From Annona cherimola (Eukaryota > Streptophyta > Magnoliopsida > Magnoliales > Annonaceae), in the NCBI GenBank assembly GCA_030490835.1, contig CM059972.1, positions 45,983,452 through 46,047,451 of the forward strand: 64,000 nucleotides of DNA. Reading direction: 5' to 3'. The notes under the pieces were generated by a model that was not told where the DNA came from, ran no database searches, and saw only the letters and a program-made list of their open reading frames with translations. The position numbers and the translations under genes were made by a program. This document shows, piece by piece, positions 11,037 through 25,200 of the stretch. The stretch's first letter is position 1. Every line of letters starts with the position of its first letter.

Positions 11037-13599
11037 ATCAATGCCTTTAAGGTCATTCCTTGTCGTTCAAATGTAAATGTAATCATGGGATTGTTGTTCA
11101 TTGTTGTTGATTGAAGTTCCTTTCGTCCAATTCAGTTGTTTTGAATCCATTGCAATGCCTTAAAGTTTACTCGTTCTCATTACAGTCAAATCAAGTCAAT
11201 TAGATTGAGTTGTACTCAATTCTACCTAATCAAAGTTCATTCTATCCAACTGACTTCATTTGATTCGATTTCAATGCCTTTAAGGTCATTCCCTGTCGTT
11301 CGAATGTAAATGAAATCATGAGATTGTTGTTAATTGTTGTTGATTAAAGTTCCTTTCGTCCAATTCAGTTGTTTTGAATCTATTGCAATGCGTTAAAGTT
11401 TACTCGTTCTCCTTACAGTCAAATCAAGTCAATTAGATTGAGTTGTACTCAATTCTAACTAATCAAAGTTCATTCTATTCAACTGAATTCATTTGATTCG
11501 ATTTCAATGCTTTTAAGGTCATTCCTTGTCGTTCGAATGTAAATGAAATCATGGGATTGTTGTTAATTGTTGTTGATGTAAGTTCCTTTCCTCCGATTCA
11601 GTTGTTTTGAATCTATTGCAATGCGTTAAAGTTTACTCGTTCTCCTTACAGTCAAATCGAGTCAATTAGATTGAGTTGTACTCAATTCTAACTAATCAAA
11701 GTTCATTCTATTCAACTGAATTGATTTGATTCGATTTCAATGACTTTAAGGTCATTCCTTGTCGTTCGAATGTAAATGAAATCATGGGATTGTTGTTAAT
11801 TTTTGTTAATGTAAGTTCCTTTCCTCCGATTCAGTTATTTTGAATCTATTGCAATGCGTTAAAGTTTACTCGTTCTCACTACAGTCAAATCAAGTCAATT
11901 AGTTTGAGTTGTACTCAATTCTAGCTAATCAAAGTTCATTCTATCAAACTCAATTCATTTGATTCGATTTGAATACCTTTAAGGTCATCCCTTGTCTTTC
12001 GAATGTAAATGAAATGAAGGGATTGATATTGATTGTTGTTGATTGAAGTTCCTTTCGTTCGAATTAGTTGTTTTGAATCAATTGGAATGTATTAAAGTTT
12101 ACTCGTTCTACTTACAGTGAAATCAAGTCATTTAGATTGAGTTTTACACAATTCTATCTAGTCAAAGTTCATTCTATCAAACTCAATACATTTGATTTGA
12201 TTTGAATGCCTTTAAGGTCGTCCCTTGTCGTTCGAATGTAAATGAAATAAAGGGATTGTTGTTAATTGTTGTTGATTGAAGTTCCTTTCCTCCGATTCAG
12301 TTGTTTTGAATCTATTGGAATGCATTAAAGTTTACTCGTTCTCCTTAGAGTAGAATCAAGTCAATTAGATTGAGTTGTACTTAATTCTACCTAATCAAAG
12401 TTCATTCTATCAAACTCAATTCATTTGATTCGATTTGAATACCTTTAAGGTCCTCCCTTGTCGTTCGAATGTACATGAAATGAAGGGATTGAGGTTGATT
12501 GTTGTTGATTGAAGTTCCTTTCGTCCGAATTAGTTGTTTTGAATCTATTGGAATGCATTAAAGTTTACTCGTTCTACTTATAGTCAAATCAAGTCAATTA
12601 GATTGAGTTGTACTCAATTGTAGCTAATGAAAGTTCATTCTATCAAACTCAATTCATTTGATTCGATTTCAATGCCTTTAACGTCATTCCTTTTCGTTCG
12701 AATGTAAATGAAATAAAGCGATTGTTGTTAATTGTTGTTGATTGAAGTTCCTTTCCTCCGATTCAGTTGTTTTGAATCTTTTGAAATGCGTTAAAGTTTA
12801 CTCGTTCTCACTACAGTCAAATCAAGTCAATTACATTGAGTTGTACTCAATTCTAACTAATCAAAGATCATTCTATCCAACTGACTTCATTTGATTCGAT
12901 TTCAATGCCTTTAAGGTCATTCCCTGTCGTTCGAATGTAAATGAAATCATGAGATTGTTGTTAATTGTTGTTGATTAAAGTTCCTTTCGTGCAATTCAGT
13001 TGTTTTGAATCAATTGCAATGCGTTAAAGTTTACTCGTTCTCCTTACAGTCAAATCAAGTCAATTAGATTGAGTTGTACTCAATTCTAACTAATCAAAGT
13101 TCATTCTATTCAACTGAATTCATTTGATTCGATTTCAATGCCTTTAAGGTCATTCCTTGTCGTTCGAATGTAAATGAAATCATGGGATTGTTGTTAATTG
13201 TTGTTGATGTAAGTTCCTTTCCTCCGATTCAGTTGTTTTGAATCTATTGCAATGCGTTAAAGTTTACTCGTTCTCCTTACAGTCAAATCGAGTCAATTAG
13301 ATTGAGTTGTACTCAATTCTAACTAATCAAAGTTCATTCTATTCAACTGAATTCATTTGATTCGATTTCAATGCCTTTAAGGTCATTCCTTGTCGTTCGA
13401 ATGTAAATGAAATCATGGGATTGTTGTTAATTGTTGTTGATGTAAGTTCCTTTCCTCCGATTCAGTTGTTTTGAATCTATTGCAATGCGTTAAAGTTTAC
13501 TCGTTCTCCTTACAGTCAAATCAAGTCAATTAGATTGAGTTGTACTCAATTCTAACTAATAAAAGTTCATTCTATTCAACTGAATTCATTTGATTCGAT
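11037..13599. repeat. HOR-A copy 4, 11-mer (2563 bp)
   Basis: It is 11 monomers long and shares the private variants of copy 2: CTTTTAAGG in monomer 3, GATATTGATTG near 12027, AAGTCATTTAG near 12125 and CTTATAGTC near 12579. Its 3' part, with CGTGCAATTC and ATAAAAGTTC, matches the tails of copies 1 and 3 closely. Confidence 0.88.
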
Positions 13600-16162
13600 A
13601 TCAATGCCTTTAAGGTCATTCCTTGTCGTTCAAATGTAAATGTAATCATGGGATTGTTGTTCATTGTTGTTGATTGAAGTTCCTTTCGTCCAATTCAGTT
13701 GTTTTGAATCCATTGCAATGCCTTAAAGTTTACTCGTTCTCATTACAGTCAAATCAAGTCAATTAGATTGAGTTGTACTCAATTCTACCTAATCAAAGTT
13801 CATTCTATCCAACTGACTTCATTTGATTCGATTTCAATGCCTTTAAGGTCATTCCCTGTCGTTCGAATGTAAATGAAATCATGAGATTGTTGTTAATTGT
13901 TGTTGATTAAAGTTCCTTTCGTCCAATTCAGTTGTTTTGAATCTATTGCAATGCGTTAAAGTTTACTCGTTCTCCTTACAGTCAAATCAAGTCAATTAGA
14001 TTGAGTTGTACTCAATTCTAACTAATCAAAGTTCATTCTATTCAACTGAATTCATTTGATTCGATTTCAATGCCTTTAAGGTCATTCCTTGTCGTTCGAA
14101 TGTAAATGAAATCATGGGATTGTTGTTAATTGTTGTTGATGTAAGTTCCTTTCCTCCGATTCAGTTGTTTTGAATCTATTGCAATGCGTTAAAGTTTACT
14201 CGTTCTCCTTACAGTCAAATCGAGTCAATTAGATTGAGTTGTACTCAATTCTAACTAATCAAAGTTCATTCTATTCAACTGAATTGATTTGATTCGATTT
14301 CAATGACTTTAAGGTCATTCCTTGTCGTTCGAATGTAAATGAAATCATGGGATTGTTGTTAATTTTTGTTAATGTAAGTTCCTTTCCTCCGATTCAGTTA
14401 TTTTGAATCTATTGCAATGCGTTAAAGTTTACTCGTTCTCACTACAGTCAAATCAAGTCAATTAGTTTGAGTTGTACTCAATTCTAGCTAATCAAAGTTC
14501 ATTCTATCAAACTCAATTCATTTGATTCGATTTGAATACCTTTAAGGTCATCCCTTGTCGTTCGAATGTAAATGAAATGAAGGGATTGATGTTGATTGTT
14601 GTTGATTGAAGTTCCTTTCGTTCGAATTAGTTGTTTTGAATCAATTGGAATGTATTAAAGTTTACTCGTTCTACTTACAGTGAAATCAAGTCATTTAGAT
14701 TGAGTTTTACACAATTCTATCTAGTCAAAGTTCATTCTATCAAACTCAATACATTTGATTTGATTTGAATGCCTTTAAGGTCGTCCCTTGTCGTTCGAAT
14801 GTAAATGAAATGAAGGGATTGTTGTTAATTGTTGTTGATTGAAGTTCCTTTCCTCCGAGTCAGTTGTTTTGAATCTATTGGAATGCATTAAAGTTTACTC
14901 GTTCTCCTTAGAGTAGAATCAAGTCAATTAGATTGAGTTGTACTTAATTCTACCTAATCAAAGTTCATTCTATCAAACTCAATTCATTTGATTCGATTTG
15001 AATACCTTTAAGGTCTTCCCTTGTCGTTCGAATGTACATGAAATGAAGGGATTGATGTTGATTGTTGTTGATTGAAGTTCCTTTCGTCCGAATTAGTTGT
15101 TTTGAATCTATTGCAATGCATTAAAGTTTACTCGTTCTACTTACAGTCAAATCAAGTCAATTAGATTGAGTTGTACTCAATTGTAGCTAATGAAAGTTCA
15201 TTCTATCAAACTGAATTCATTTGATTCGATTTCAATGCCTTTAACGTCATTCCTTGTCGTTCGAATGTAAATGAAATGAAGGGATTGATGTTGATTGTTG
15301 TTGATTGAAGTTCCTTTCGTCCGAATTAATTGTTTTGAATCTATTGGAATGCATTAAAGTTTACTCGTTCTACTTACAGTCAAATCAAGTCAATTAGATT
15401 GAGTTGTACTCAATTGTAGCTAATGAAAGTTCATTCTATCAAACTCAATTCATTTGATTCGATTTCAATGCCTTTAACGTCATTTCTTTTAGTTCGAATG
15501 TAAATGAAATCAAGGGATTGTTGTTAATTGTTGTTGATTGAAGTTCCTTTCCTCCGATTCAGTTGTTTTGAATCTTTTGAAATGCGTTAAAGTTTACTCG
15601 TTCTCACTACAGTCAAATCAAGTCAATTACATTGAGTTGTACTCAATTCTAACTAATCAAAGATCATTCTATCCAACTGAATTCATTTGATTCGATTTCA
15701 ATGCCTTTAAGGTCATTCCTTGTCGTTCGAATGTAAATGAAATCAAGGGATTGTTGTTAATTGTTGTTGATTGAAGTTCCTTTCCTCCGATTCAACTGTT
15801 TTGAATCTTTTGGAATGCATTAAAGTTTACTCGTTCTCATTACAGTCGAATCAAGTCAATTAGATTGAGTTGTACTCAATTCTAACTAATCAAAGTTCAT
15901 TCTATTCAACTGAATTCATTTGATTCGATTTCAATGCCTTTAAGGTCATTCCTTGTCGTTCGAATGTAAATGAAATCATTGGATTGCTGTTAATTGTTGT
16001 TGATTGAAGTTCTTTTGCTCCGATTCAACTGTTTTGAATCTTTTAGAATGCATTAAAGTTTACTCGTTCTCCTTACAGTCAAATCAAGTCAATTAGATTG
16101 AGTTGTACTCAATTCTAACTAATCAAAGTTCATTCTATTCAACTGAATTCATTTGATTCGAT
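13600..16162. repeat. HOR-A copy 5, recombinant 11-mer
   Basis: The first six monomers (13600 to about 15000) follow copies 1-4. From about 15005 the monomer series (TCTTCCC; TAACG with CCTTGTCG; CATTTCTTTTAG; CAAGGGATTG; GGATTGCTG) follows the series seen at about 6065-7230 inside copy 2. The unit therefore appears to be a junction product of two array regions and leads into HOR-B at 16163. Confidence 0.8.
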
Positions 16163-18259
16163 TTCAATGCCTTTAAGGTCATTCCTTGTCGTTCAAATGT
16201 AAATGAAATCATGGGATTGTTGTTCATTGTTGTTGATTGAAGTTCCTTTCGTCCAATTCAGTTGTTTTGAATCCATTGCAATGCCTTAAAGTTTACTCGT
16301 TCTCATTACAGTCAAATCAAGTCAATTAGATTGAGTTGTACTCAATTCTACCTAATCAAAGTTCATTCTATCCAACTGACTTCATTTGATTCGATTTCAA
16401 TGCCTTTAAGGTCATTCCCTGTCGTTCGAATGTAAATGAAATCATGGGATTGTTGTTAATTGTTGTTGATGTAAGTTCCTTTCCTCCGATTCAGTTGTTT
16501 TGAATCTATTGCAATGCGTTAAAGTTTACTCGTTCTCCTTACAGTCAAATCAAGTCAATTAGATTGAGTTGTACTCAATTCTAACTAATCAAAGTTCATT
16601 CTATTCAACTGAATTCATTTGATTCGATTTCAATGACTTTAAGGTCATTCCTTGTCGTTCGAATGTAAATGAAATCATGGGATTGTTGTTAATTGTTGTT
16701 GATGTAAGTTCCTTTCCTCCGATTTAGTTGTTTTGAATCTATTGCAATGCGTTAAAGTTTACTCGTTCTCACTACAGTCAAATCAAGTCAATTAGTTTGA
16801 GTTGTACTCAATTCTAGCTAATCAAAGTTCATTCTATCAAACTCAATTCATTTGATTCGATTTGAATACCTTTAAGGTCATCCCTTGTCGTTCGAATGTA
16901 AATGAAATGAAGGGATTGATGTTGATTGTTGTTGATTGAAGTTCCTTTCGTTCGAATTAGTTGTTTTGAATCAATTGGAATGTATTAAAGTTTACTCGTT
17001 CTACTTACAGTGAAATCAAGTCATTTAGATTGAGTTTTACACAATTCTATCTAGTCAAAGTTCATTCTATCAAACTCAATACATTTGATTTGATTTGAAT
17101 GCCTTTAAGGTCGTCCCTTGTCGTTCGAATGTAAATGAAATAAGGGGATTGTTGTTAATTGTTGTTGATTGAAGTTCCTTTCCTACGATTCAGTTTTTTT
17201 GAATCTATAGGAATGCATTAAAGTTTACTCGTTCTCCTTAGAGTAGAATCAAGTCAATTAGATTGAGTTGTACTTAATTCTACCTAATCAAAGTTCATTC
17301 TATCAAACTCAATTCATTTGATTCGATTTGAATACCTTTAAGGTCTTCCCTTGTCGTTCGAATGTACATGAAATGAAGGGATTGATGTTGATTGTTGTTG
17401 ATTGAAGTTCCTTTCGTCCGAATTAGTTGTTTTGAATCTATTGTAATGCATTAAAGTTTACTCGTTCTACTTACAGTCAAATCAAGTCAATTAGATTGAG
17501 TTGTACTCAATTCTAACTAATCAAAGTTCATTCTATTCAACTGAATTCATTTGATTCGATTTCAATGCCTTTAAGGTGATTCCTTGTCGTTCAAATGTAA
17601 ATGAAATCATGGGATTGTTGTTCATTGTTGTTGATTGAAGTTCCTTTCGTCCAATTCAGTTGTTTTGAATCCATTGCAATGCCTTAAAGTTTACTCGTTC
17701 TCATTACAGTCAAATCAAGTCAATTAGATTGAGTTGTACTCAATTCTACCTAATCAAAGTTCATTCTATCCAACTGACTTCATTTGATTCGATTTCAATG
17801 CCTTTAAGGTCATTCCCTGTCGTTCGAATGTAAATGAAATCATGGGATTGTTGTTAATTGTTGTTGATGTAAGTTCCTTTCCTCCGATTCAGTTGTTTTG
17901 AATCTTTTGAAATGCGTTAAAGTTTACTCGTTCTCACTACAGTCAAATCAAGTCAATTACATTGAGTTGTACTCAATTCTAACTAATCAAAGATCATTCT
18001 ATTCAACTGAATTCATTTGATTCGATTTCAATGCCTTTAAGGTCATTCCTTGTCGTTCGAATGTAAATGAAATCATGGGATTGCTGTTAATTGTTGTTGA
18101 TTGAAGTTATTTTGCTCCGATTCAACTGTTTTGAATCTTTTAGAATGCATTAAAGTTTACTCGTTCTCCTTACAGTCAAATCAAGTCAATTAGATTGAGT
18201 TGTACTCAATTCTAACTAATCAAAGTTCATTCTATTCAACTGAATTCATTTGATTCGAT
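16163..18259. repeat. HOR-B 9-mer copy 1 (2097 bp)
   Basis: The TCAAATGTAAATGAAATC landmark lies at 16193, 17591 and 18290, giving a 6+3 monomer pattern. The unusual run CCTACGATTCAG with TTTTTTT and CTATAGG at 17182 recurs at 19279, exactly 2097 bp later. Flanking sequence also matches almost base for base. Confidence 0.88.
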
Positions 18260-20356
18260 TTCAATGCCTTTAAGGTCATTCCTTGTCGTTCAAATGTAAA
18301 TGAAATCATGGGATTGTTGTTCATTGTTGTTGATTGAAGTTCCTTTCGTCCAATTCAGTTGTTTTGAATCCATTGCAATGCCTTAAAGTTTACTCGTTCT
18401 CATTACAGTCAAATCAAGTCAATTAGATTGAGTTGTACTCAATTCTACCTAATCAAAGTTCATTCTATCCAACTGACTTCATTTGATTCGATTTCAATGC
18501 CTTTAAGGTCATTCCCTGTCGTTCGAATGTAAATGAAATCATGGGATTGTTGTTAATTGTTGTTGATGTAAGTTCCTTTCCTCCGATTCAGTTGTTTTGA
18601 ATCTATTGCAATGCGTTAAAGTTTACTCGTTCTCCTTACAGTCAAATCAAGTCAATTAGATTGAGTTGTACTCAATTCTAACTAATCAAAGTTCATTCTA
18701 TTCAACTGAATTCATTTGATTCGATTTCAATGACTTTAAGGTCATTCCTTGTCGTTCGAATGTAAATGAAATCATGGGATTGTTGTTAATTGTTGTTGAT
18801 GTAAGTTCCTTTCCTCCGATTTAGTTGTTTTGAATCTATTGCAATGCGTTAAAGTTTACTCGTTCTCACTACAGTCAAATCAAGTCAATTAGTTTGAGTT
18901 GTACTCAATTCTAGCTAATCAAAGTTCATTCTATCAAACTCAATTCATTTGATTCGATTTGAATACCTTTAAGGTCATCCCTTGTCGTTCGAATGTAAAT
19001 GAAATGAAGGGATTGATGTTGATTGTTGTTGATTGAAGTTCCTTTCGTTCGAATTAGTTGTTTTGAATCAATTGGAATGTATTAAAGTTTACTCGTTCTA
19101 CTTATAGTGAAATCAAGTCATTTAGATTGAGTTTTACACAATTCTATCTAGTCAAAGTTCATTCTATCAAACTCAATACATTTGATTTGATTTGAATGCC
19201 TTTAAGGTCGTCCCTTGTCGTTCGAATGTAAATGAAATAAGGGGATTGTTGTTAATTGTTGTTGATTGAAGTTCCTTTCCTACGATTCAGTTTTTTTGAA
19301 TCTATAGGAATGCATTAAAGTTTACTCATTCTCCTTAGAGTAGAATCAAGTCAATTAGATTGAGTTGTACTTAATTCTACCTAATCAAAGTTCATTCTAT
19401 CAAACTCAATTCATTTGATTCGATTTGAATACCTTTAAGGTCTTCCCTTTTCGTTCGAATGTACATGAAATGAAGGGATTGATGTTGATTGTTGTTGATT
19501 GAAGTTCCTTTCGTCCGAATTAGTTGTTTTGAATCTATTGTAATGCATTAAAGTTTACTCGTTCTACTTACAGTCAAATCAAGTCAATTAGATTGAGTTG
19601 TACTCAATTCTAACTAATCAAAGTTCATTCTATTCAACTGAATTCATTTGATTCGATTTCAATGCCTTTAAGGTGATTCCTTGTCGTTCAAATGTAAATG
19701 AAATCATGGGATTGTTGTTCATTGTTGTTGATTGAAGTTCCTTTCGTCCAATTCAGTTGTTTTGAATCCATTGCAATGCCTTAAAGTTTACTCGTTCTCA
19801 TTACAGTCAAATCAAGTCAATTAGATTGAGTTGTACTCAATTCTACCTAATCAAAGTTCATTCTATCCAACTGACTTCATTTGATTCGATTTCAATGCCT
19901 TTAAGGTCATTCCCTGTCGTTCGAATGTAAATGAAATCATGGGATTGTTGTTAATTGTTGTTGATGTAAGTTCCTTTCCTCCGATTCAGTTGTTTTGAAT
20001 CTTTTGAAATGCGTTAAAGTTTACTCGTTCTCACTACAGTCAAATCAAGTCAATTACATTGAGTTGTACTCAATTCTAACTAATCAAAGATCATTCTATT
20101 CAACTGAATTCATTTGATTCGATTTCAATGCCTTTAAGGTCATTCCTTGTCGTTCGAATGTAAATGAAATCATGGGATTGCTGTTAATTGTTGTTGATTG
20201 AAGTTCTTTTGCTCCGATTCAACTGTTTTGAATCTTTTAGAATGCATTAAAGTTTACTCGTTCTCCTTACAGTCAAATCAAGTCAATTAGATTGAGTTGT
20301 ACTCAATTCTAACTAATCAAAGTTCATTCTATTCAACTGAATTCATTTGATTCGAT
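18260..20356. repeat. HOR-B 9-mer copy 2 (2097 bp)
   Basis: Near-identical tandem copy of the preceding 9-mer. The differences I noticed are few: CTTATAGTG near 19103 instead of CTTACAGTG, ACTCATTC near 19326 instead of ACTCGTTC, and CCTTTTCG near 19448 instead of CCTTGTCG. The unit continues into 20357 with the same landmark (20387). Confidence 0.88.
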
Positions 20357-22220
20357 TTCAATGCCTTTAAGGTCATTCCTTGTCGTTCAAATGTAAATGA
20401 AATCATGGGATTGTTGTTCATTGTTGTTGATTGAAGTTCCTTTCGTCCAATTCAGTTGTTTTGAATCCATTGCAATGCCTTAAAGTTTACTCGTTCTCAT
20501 TACAGTCAAATCAAGTCAATTAGATTGAGTTGTACTCAATTCTACCTAATCAAAGTTCATTCTATCCAACTGACTTCATTTGATTCGATTTCAATGCCTT
20601 TAAGGTCATTCCCTGTCGTTCGAATGTAAATGAAATCATGGGATTGTTGTTAATTGTTGTTGATGTAAGTTCCTTTCCTCCGATTCAGTTGTTTTGAATC
20701 TATTGCAATGCGTTAAAGTTTACTCGTTCTCCTTACAGTCAAATCAAGTCAATTAGATTGAGTTGTACTCAATTCTAACTAATCAAAGTTCATTCTATTC
20801 AACTGAATTCATTTGATTCGATTTCAATGACTTTAAGGTCATTCCTTGTCGTTCGAATGTAAATGAAATCATGGGATTGTTGTTAATTGTTGTTGATGTA
20901 AGTTCCTTTCCTCCGATTTAGTTGTTTTGAATCTATTGCAATGCGTTAAAGTTTACTCGTTCTCACTACAGTCAAATCAAGTCAATTAGTTTGAGTTGTA
21001 CTCAATTCTAGCTAATCAAAGTTCATTCTATCAAACTCAATTCATTTGATTCGATTTGAATACCTTTAAGGTCATCCCTTGTCGTTCGAATGTAAATGAA
21101 ATGAAGGGATTGATGTTGATTGTTGTTGATTGAAGTTCCTTTCGTTCGAATTAGTTGTTTTGAATCAATTGGAATGTATTAAAGTTTACTCGTTCTACTT
21201 ACAGTGAAATCAAGTCATTTAGATTGAGTTTTACACAATTCTATCTAGTCAAAGTTCATTCTATCAAACTCAATACATTTGATTTGATTTGAATGCCTTT
21301 AAGGTCGTCCCTTGTCGTTCGAATGTAAATGAAATAAAGGGATTGTTGTTAATTGTTGTTGATTGAAGTTCCTTTCCTCCGATTCAGTTTTTTTGAATCT
21401 ATTGGAATGCATTAAAGTTTACTCGTTCTCCTTAGAGTAGAATCAAGTCAATTAGATTGAGTTATACTTAATTCTACCTAATCAAAGTTCATTCTATCAA
21501 ACTCAATTCATTTGATTCGATTTGAATACCTTTAAGGTCTTCCCTTGTCGTTCGAATGTACATGAAATGAAGGGATTGATGTTGATTGTTGTTGATTGAA
21601 GTTCCTTTCGTCCGAATTAGTTGTTTTGAATCTATTGCAATGCATTAAAGTTTACTCGTTCTACTTACAGTCAAATCAAGTCAATTAGATTGAGTTGTAC
21701 TCAATTGTAGCTAATGAAAGTTCATTCTATCAAACTGAATTCATTTGATTCGATTTCAATGCCTTTAACGTCATTCCTTGTCGTTCGAATGTAAATGAAA
21801 TGAAGGGATTGATGTTGATTGTTGTTGATTGAAGTTCCTTTCGTCCGAATTAATTGTTTTGAATCTATTGGAATGCATTAAAGTTTACTCGTTCTACTTA
21901 CAGTCAAATCAAGTCAATTAGATTGAGTTGTACTCAATTGTAGCTAATGAAAGTTCATTCTATCAAACTCAATTCATTTGATTCGATTTCAATGCCTTTA
22001 ACGTCATTCCTTTTCGTTCGAATGTAAATGAAATAAAGGGATTGTTGTTAATTGTTGTTGATTGAAGTTCCTTTCCTCCGATTCAGTTGTTTTGAATCTT
22101 TTGAAATGCGTTAAAGTTTACTCGTTCTCACTACAGTCAAATCAAGTCAATTAGATTGAGTTGTACTCAATTCTAACTAATCAAAGTTCATTCTATTCAA
22201 CTGAATTCATTTGATTCGAT
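20357..22220. repeat. HOR-B transitional 8-monomer segment
   Basis: It starts as the 9-mer start does (landmark at 20387) and reaches the next landmark at 22251, 8 x 233 bp later. The second half has the TAACG monomers (near 21770 and 22003) that belong to the longer 10-mer type. It therefore joins the 9-mer pair to the 10-mer series. Confidence 0.75.
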
Positions 22221-25200
22221 TTCAATGCCTTTAAGGTCATTCCTTGTCGTTCAAATGTAAATGAAATCATGGGATTGTTGTTCATTGTTGTTGATTGAAG
22301 TTCCTTTCGTCCAATTCAGTTGTTTTGAATCCATTGCAATGCCTTAAAGTTTACTCGTTCTCATTACAGTCAAATCAAGTCAATTAGATTGAGTTGTACT
22401 CAATTCTACCTAATCAAAGTTCATTCTATCCAACTGACTTCATTTGATTCGATTTCAATGCCTTTAAGGTCATTCCCTGTCGTTCGAATGTAAATGAAAT
22501 CATGGGATTGTTGTTAATTGTTGTTGATGTAAGTTCCTTTCCTCCGATTCAGTTGTTTTGAATCTTTTGAAATGCGTTAAAGTTTACTCGTTCTCACTAC
22601 AGTCAAATCAAGTCAATTACATTGAGTTGTACTCAATTCTAACTAATCAAAGATCATTCTATTCAACTGAATTCATTTGATTCGATTTCAATGCCTTTAA
22701 GGTCATTCCTTGTCGTTCGAATGTAAATGAAATCATGGGATTGCTGTTAATTGTTGTTGATTGAAGTTCTTTTGCTCCGATTCAACTGTTTTGAATCTTT
22801 TAGAATGCATTAAAGTTTACTCGTTCTCCTTACAGTCAAATCAAGTCAATTAGATTGAGTTGTACTCAATTCTAACTAATCAAAGTTCATTCTATTCAAC
22901 TGAATTCATTTGATTCGATTTCAATGCCTTTAAGGTCATTCCTTGTCGTTCAAATGTAAATGAAATCATGGGATTGTTGTTCATTGTTGTTGATTGAAGT
23001 TCCTTTCGTCCAATTCAGTTGTTTTGAATCCATTGCAATGCCTTAAAGTTTACTCGTTCTCATTACAGTCAAATCAAGTCAATTAGATTGAGTTGTACTC
23101 AATTCTACCTAATCAAAGTTCATTCTATCCAACTGACTTCATTTGATTCGATTTCAATGCCTTTAAGGTCATTCCCTGTCGTTCGAATGTAAATGAAATC
23201 ATGGGATTGTTGTTAATTGTTGTTGATGTAAGTTCCTTTCCTCCGATTCAGTTGTTTTGAATCTATTGCAATGCGTTAAAGTTTACTCGTTCTCCTTACA
23301 GTCAAATCAAGTCAATTAGATTGAGTTGTACTCAATTCTAACTAATCAAAGTTCATTCTATTCAACTGAATTCATTTGATTCGATTTCAATGACTTTAAG
23401 GTCATTCCTTGTCGTTCGAATGTAAATGAAATCATGGGATTGTTGTTAATTGTTGTTGATGTAAGTTCCTTTCCTCCGATTTAGTTGTTTTGAATCTATT
23501 GCAATGCGTTAAAGTTTACTCGTTCTCACTACAGTCAAATCAAGTCAATTAGTTTGAGTTGTACTCAATTCTAGCTAATCAAAGTTCATTCTATCAAACT
23601 CAATTCATTTGATTCGATTTGAATACCTTTAAGGTCATCCCTTGTCGTTCGAATGTAAATGAAATGAAGGGATTGATGTTGATTGTTGTTGATTGAAGTT
23701 CCTTTCGTTCGAATTAGTTGTTTTGAATCAATTGGAATGTATTAAAGTTTACTCGTTCTACTTACAGTGAAATCAAGTCATTTAGATTGAGTTTTACACA
23801 ATTCTATCTAGTCAAAGTTCATTCTATCAAACTCAATACATTTGATTTGATTTGAATGCCTTTAAGGTCGTCCCTTGTCGTTCGAATGTAAATGAAATAA
23901 AGGGATTGTAGTTAATTGTTGTTGATTGAAGTTCCTTTCCTCCGATTCAGTTGTTTTGAATCTATTGGAATGCATTAAAGTTTACTCGTTCTCCTTAGAG
24001 TAGAATCAAGTCAATTAGATTGAGTTGTACTTAATTCTACCTAATCAAAGTTCATTCTATCAAACTCAATTCATTTGATTCGATTTGAATACCTTTAAGG
24101 TCTTCCCTTGTCGTTCGAATGTACACGAAATGAAGGGATTGATGTTGATTGTTGTTGATTGAAGTTCCTTTCGTCCGAATTAGTTGTTTTGAATCTATTG
24201 CAATGCATTAAAGTTTACTCGTTCTACTTACAGTCAAATCAAGTCAATTAGATTGAGTTGTACTCAATTGTAGCTAATGAAAGTTCATTCTATCAAACTG
24301 AATTCATTTGATTCGATTTCAATGCCTTTAACGTCATTCCTTGTCGTTCGAATGTAAATGAAATGAAGGGATTGATGTTGATTGTTGTTGATTGAAGTTC
24401 CTTTCGTCCGAATTAATTGTTTTGAATCTATTGGAATGCATTAAAGTTTACTCGTTCTACTTACAATCAAATCAAGTCAATTAGATTGAGTTGTACTCAA
24501 TTGTAGCTAATGAAAGTTCATTCTATCAAACTCAATTCATTTGATTCGATTTCAATGCCTTTAACGTCATTCCTTTTCGTTCGAATGTAAATGAAATAAA
24601 GGGATTGTTGTTAATTGTTGTTGATTGAAGTTCCTTTCCTCCGATTCAGTTGTTTTGAATCTTTTGAAATGCGTTAAAGTTTACTCGTTCTCAGTACAGT
24701 CAAATCAAGTCAATTACATTGAGTTGTACTCAATTCTAACTAATCAAAGATCATTCTATCCAACTGAATTCATTTGATTCGATTTCAATGCCTTTAAGGT
24801 CATTCCTTGTCGTTCGAATGTAAATGAAATCAAGGGATTGTTGTTAATTGTTGTTGATTGAAGTTCCTTTCCTCCGATTCAACTGTTTTGAATCTTTTGG
24901 AATGCATTAAAGTTTACTCGTTCTCATTACAGTCGAATCAAGTCAATTAGATTGAGTTGTACTCAATTCTAACTAATCAAAGTTCATTCTATTCAACTGA
25001 ATTCATTTGATTCGATTTCAATGCCTTTAAGGTCATTCCTTGTCGTTCGAATGTAAATGAAATCATGGGATTGCTGTTAATTGTTGTTGATTGAAGTTCC
25101 TTTGCTCCGATTCAACTGTTTTGAATCTTTTAGAATGCATTAAACTTTACTCGTTCTCCTTACAGTCAAATCAAGTCAATTAGATTGAGTTGTACTCAAT

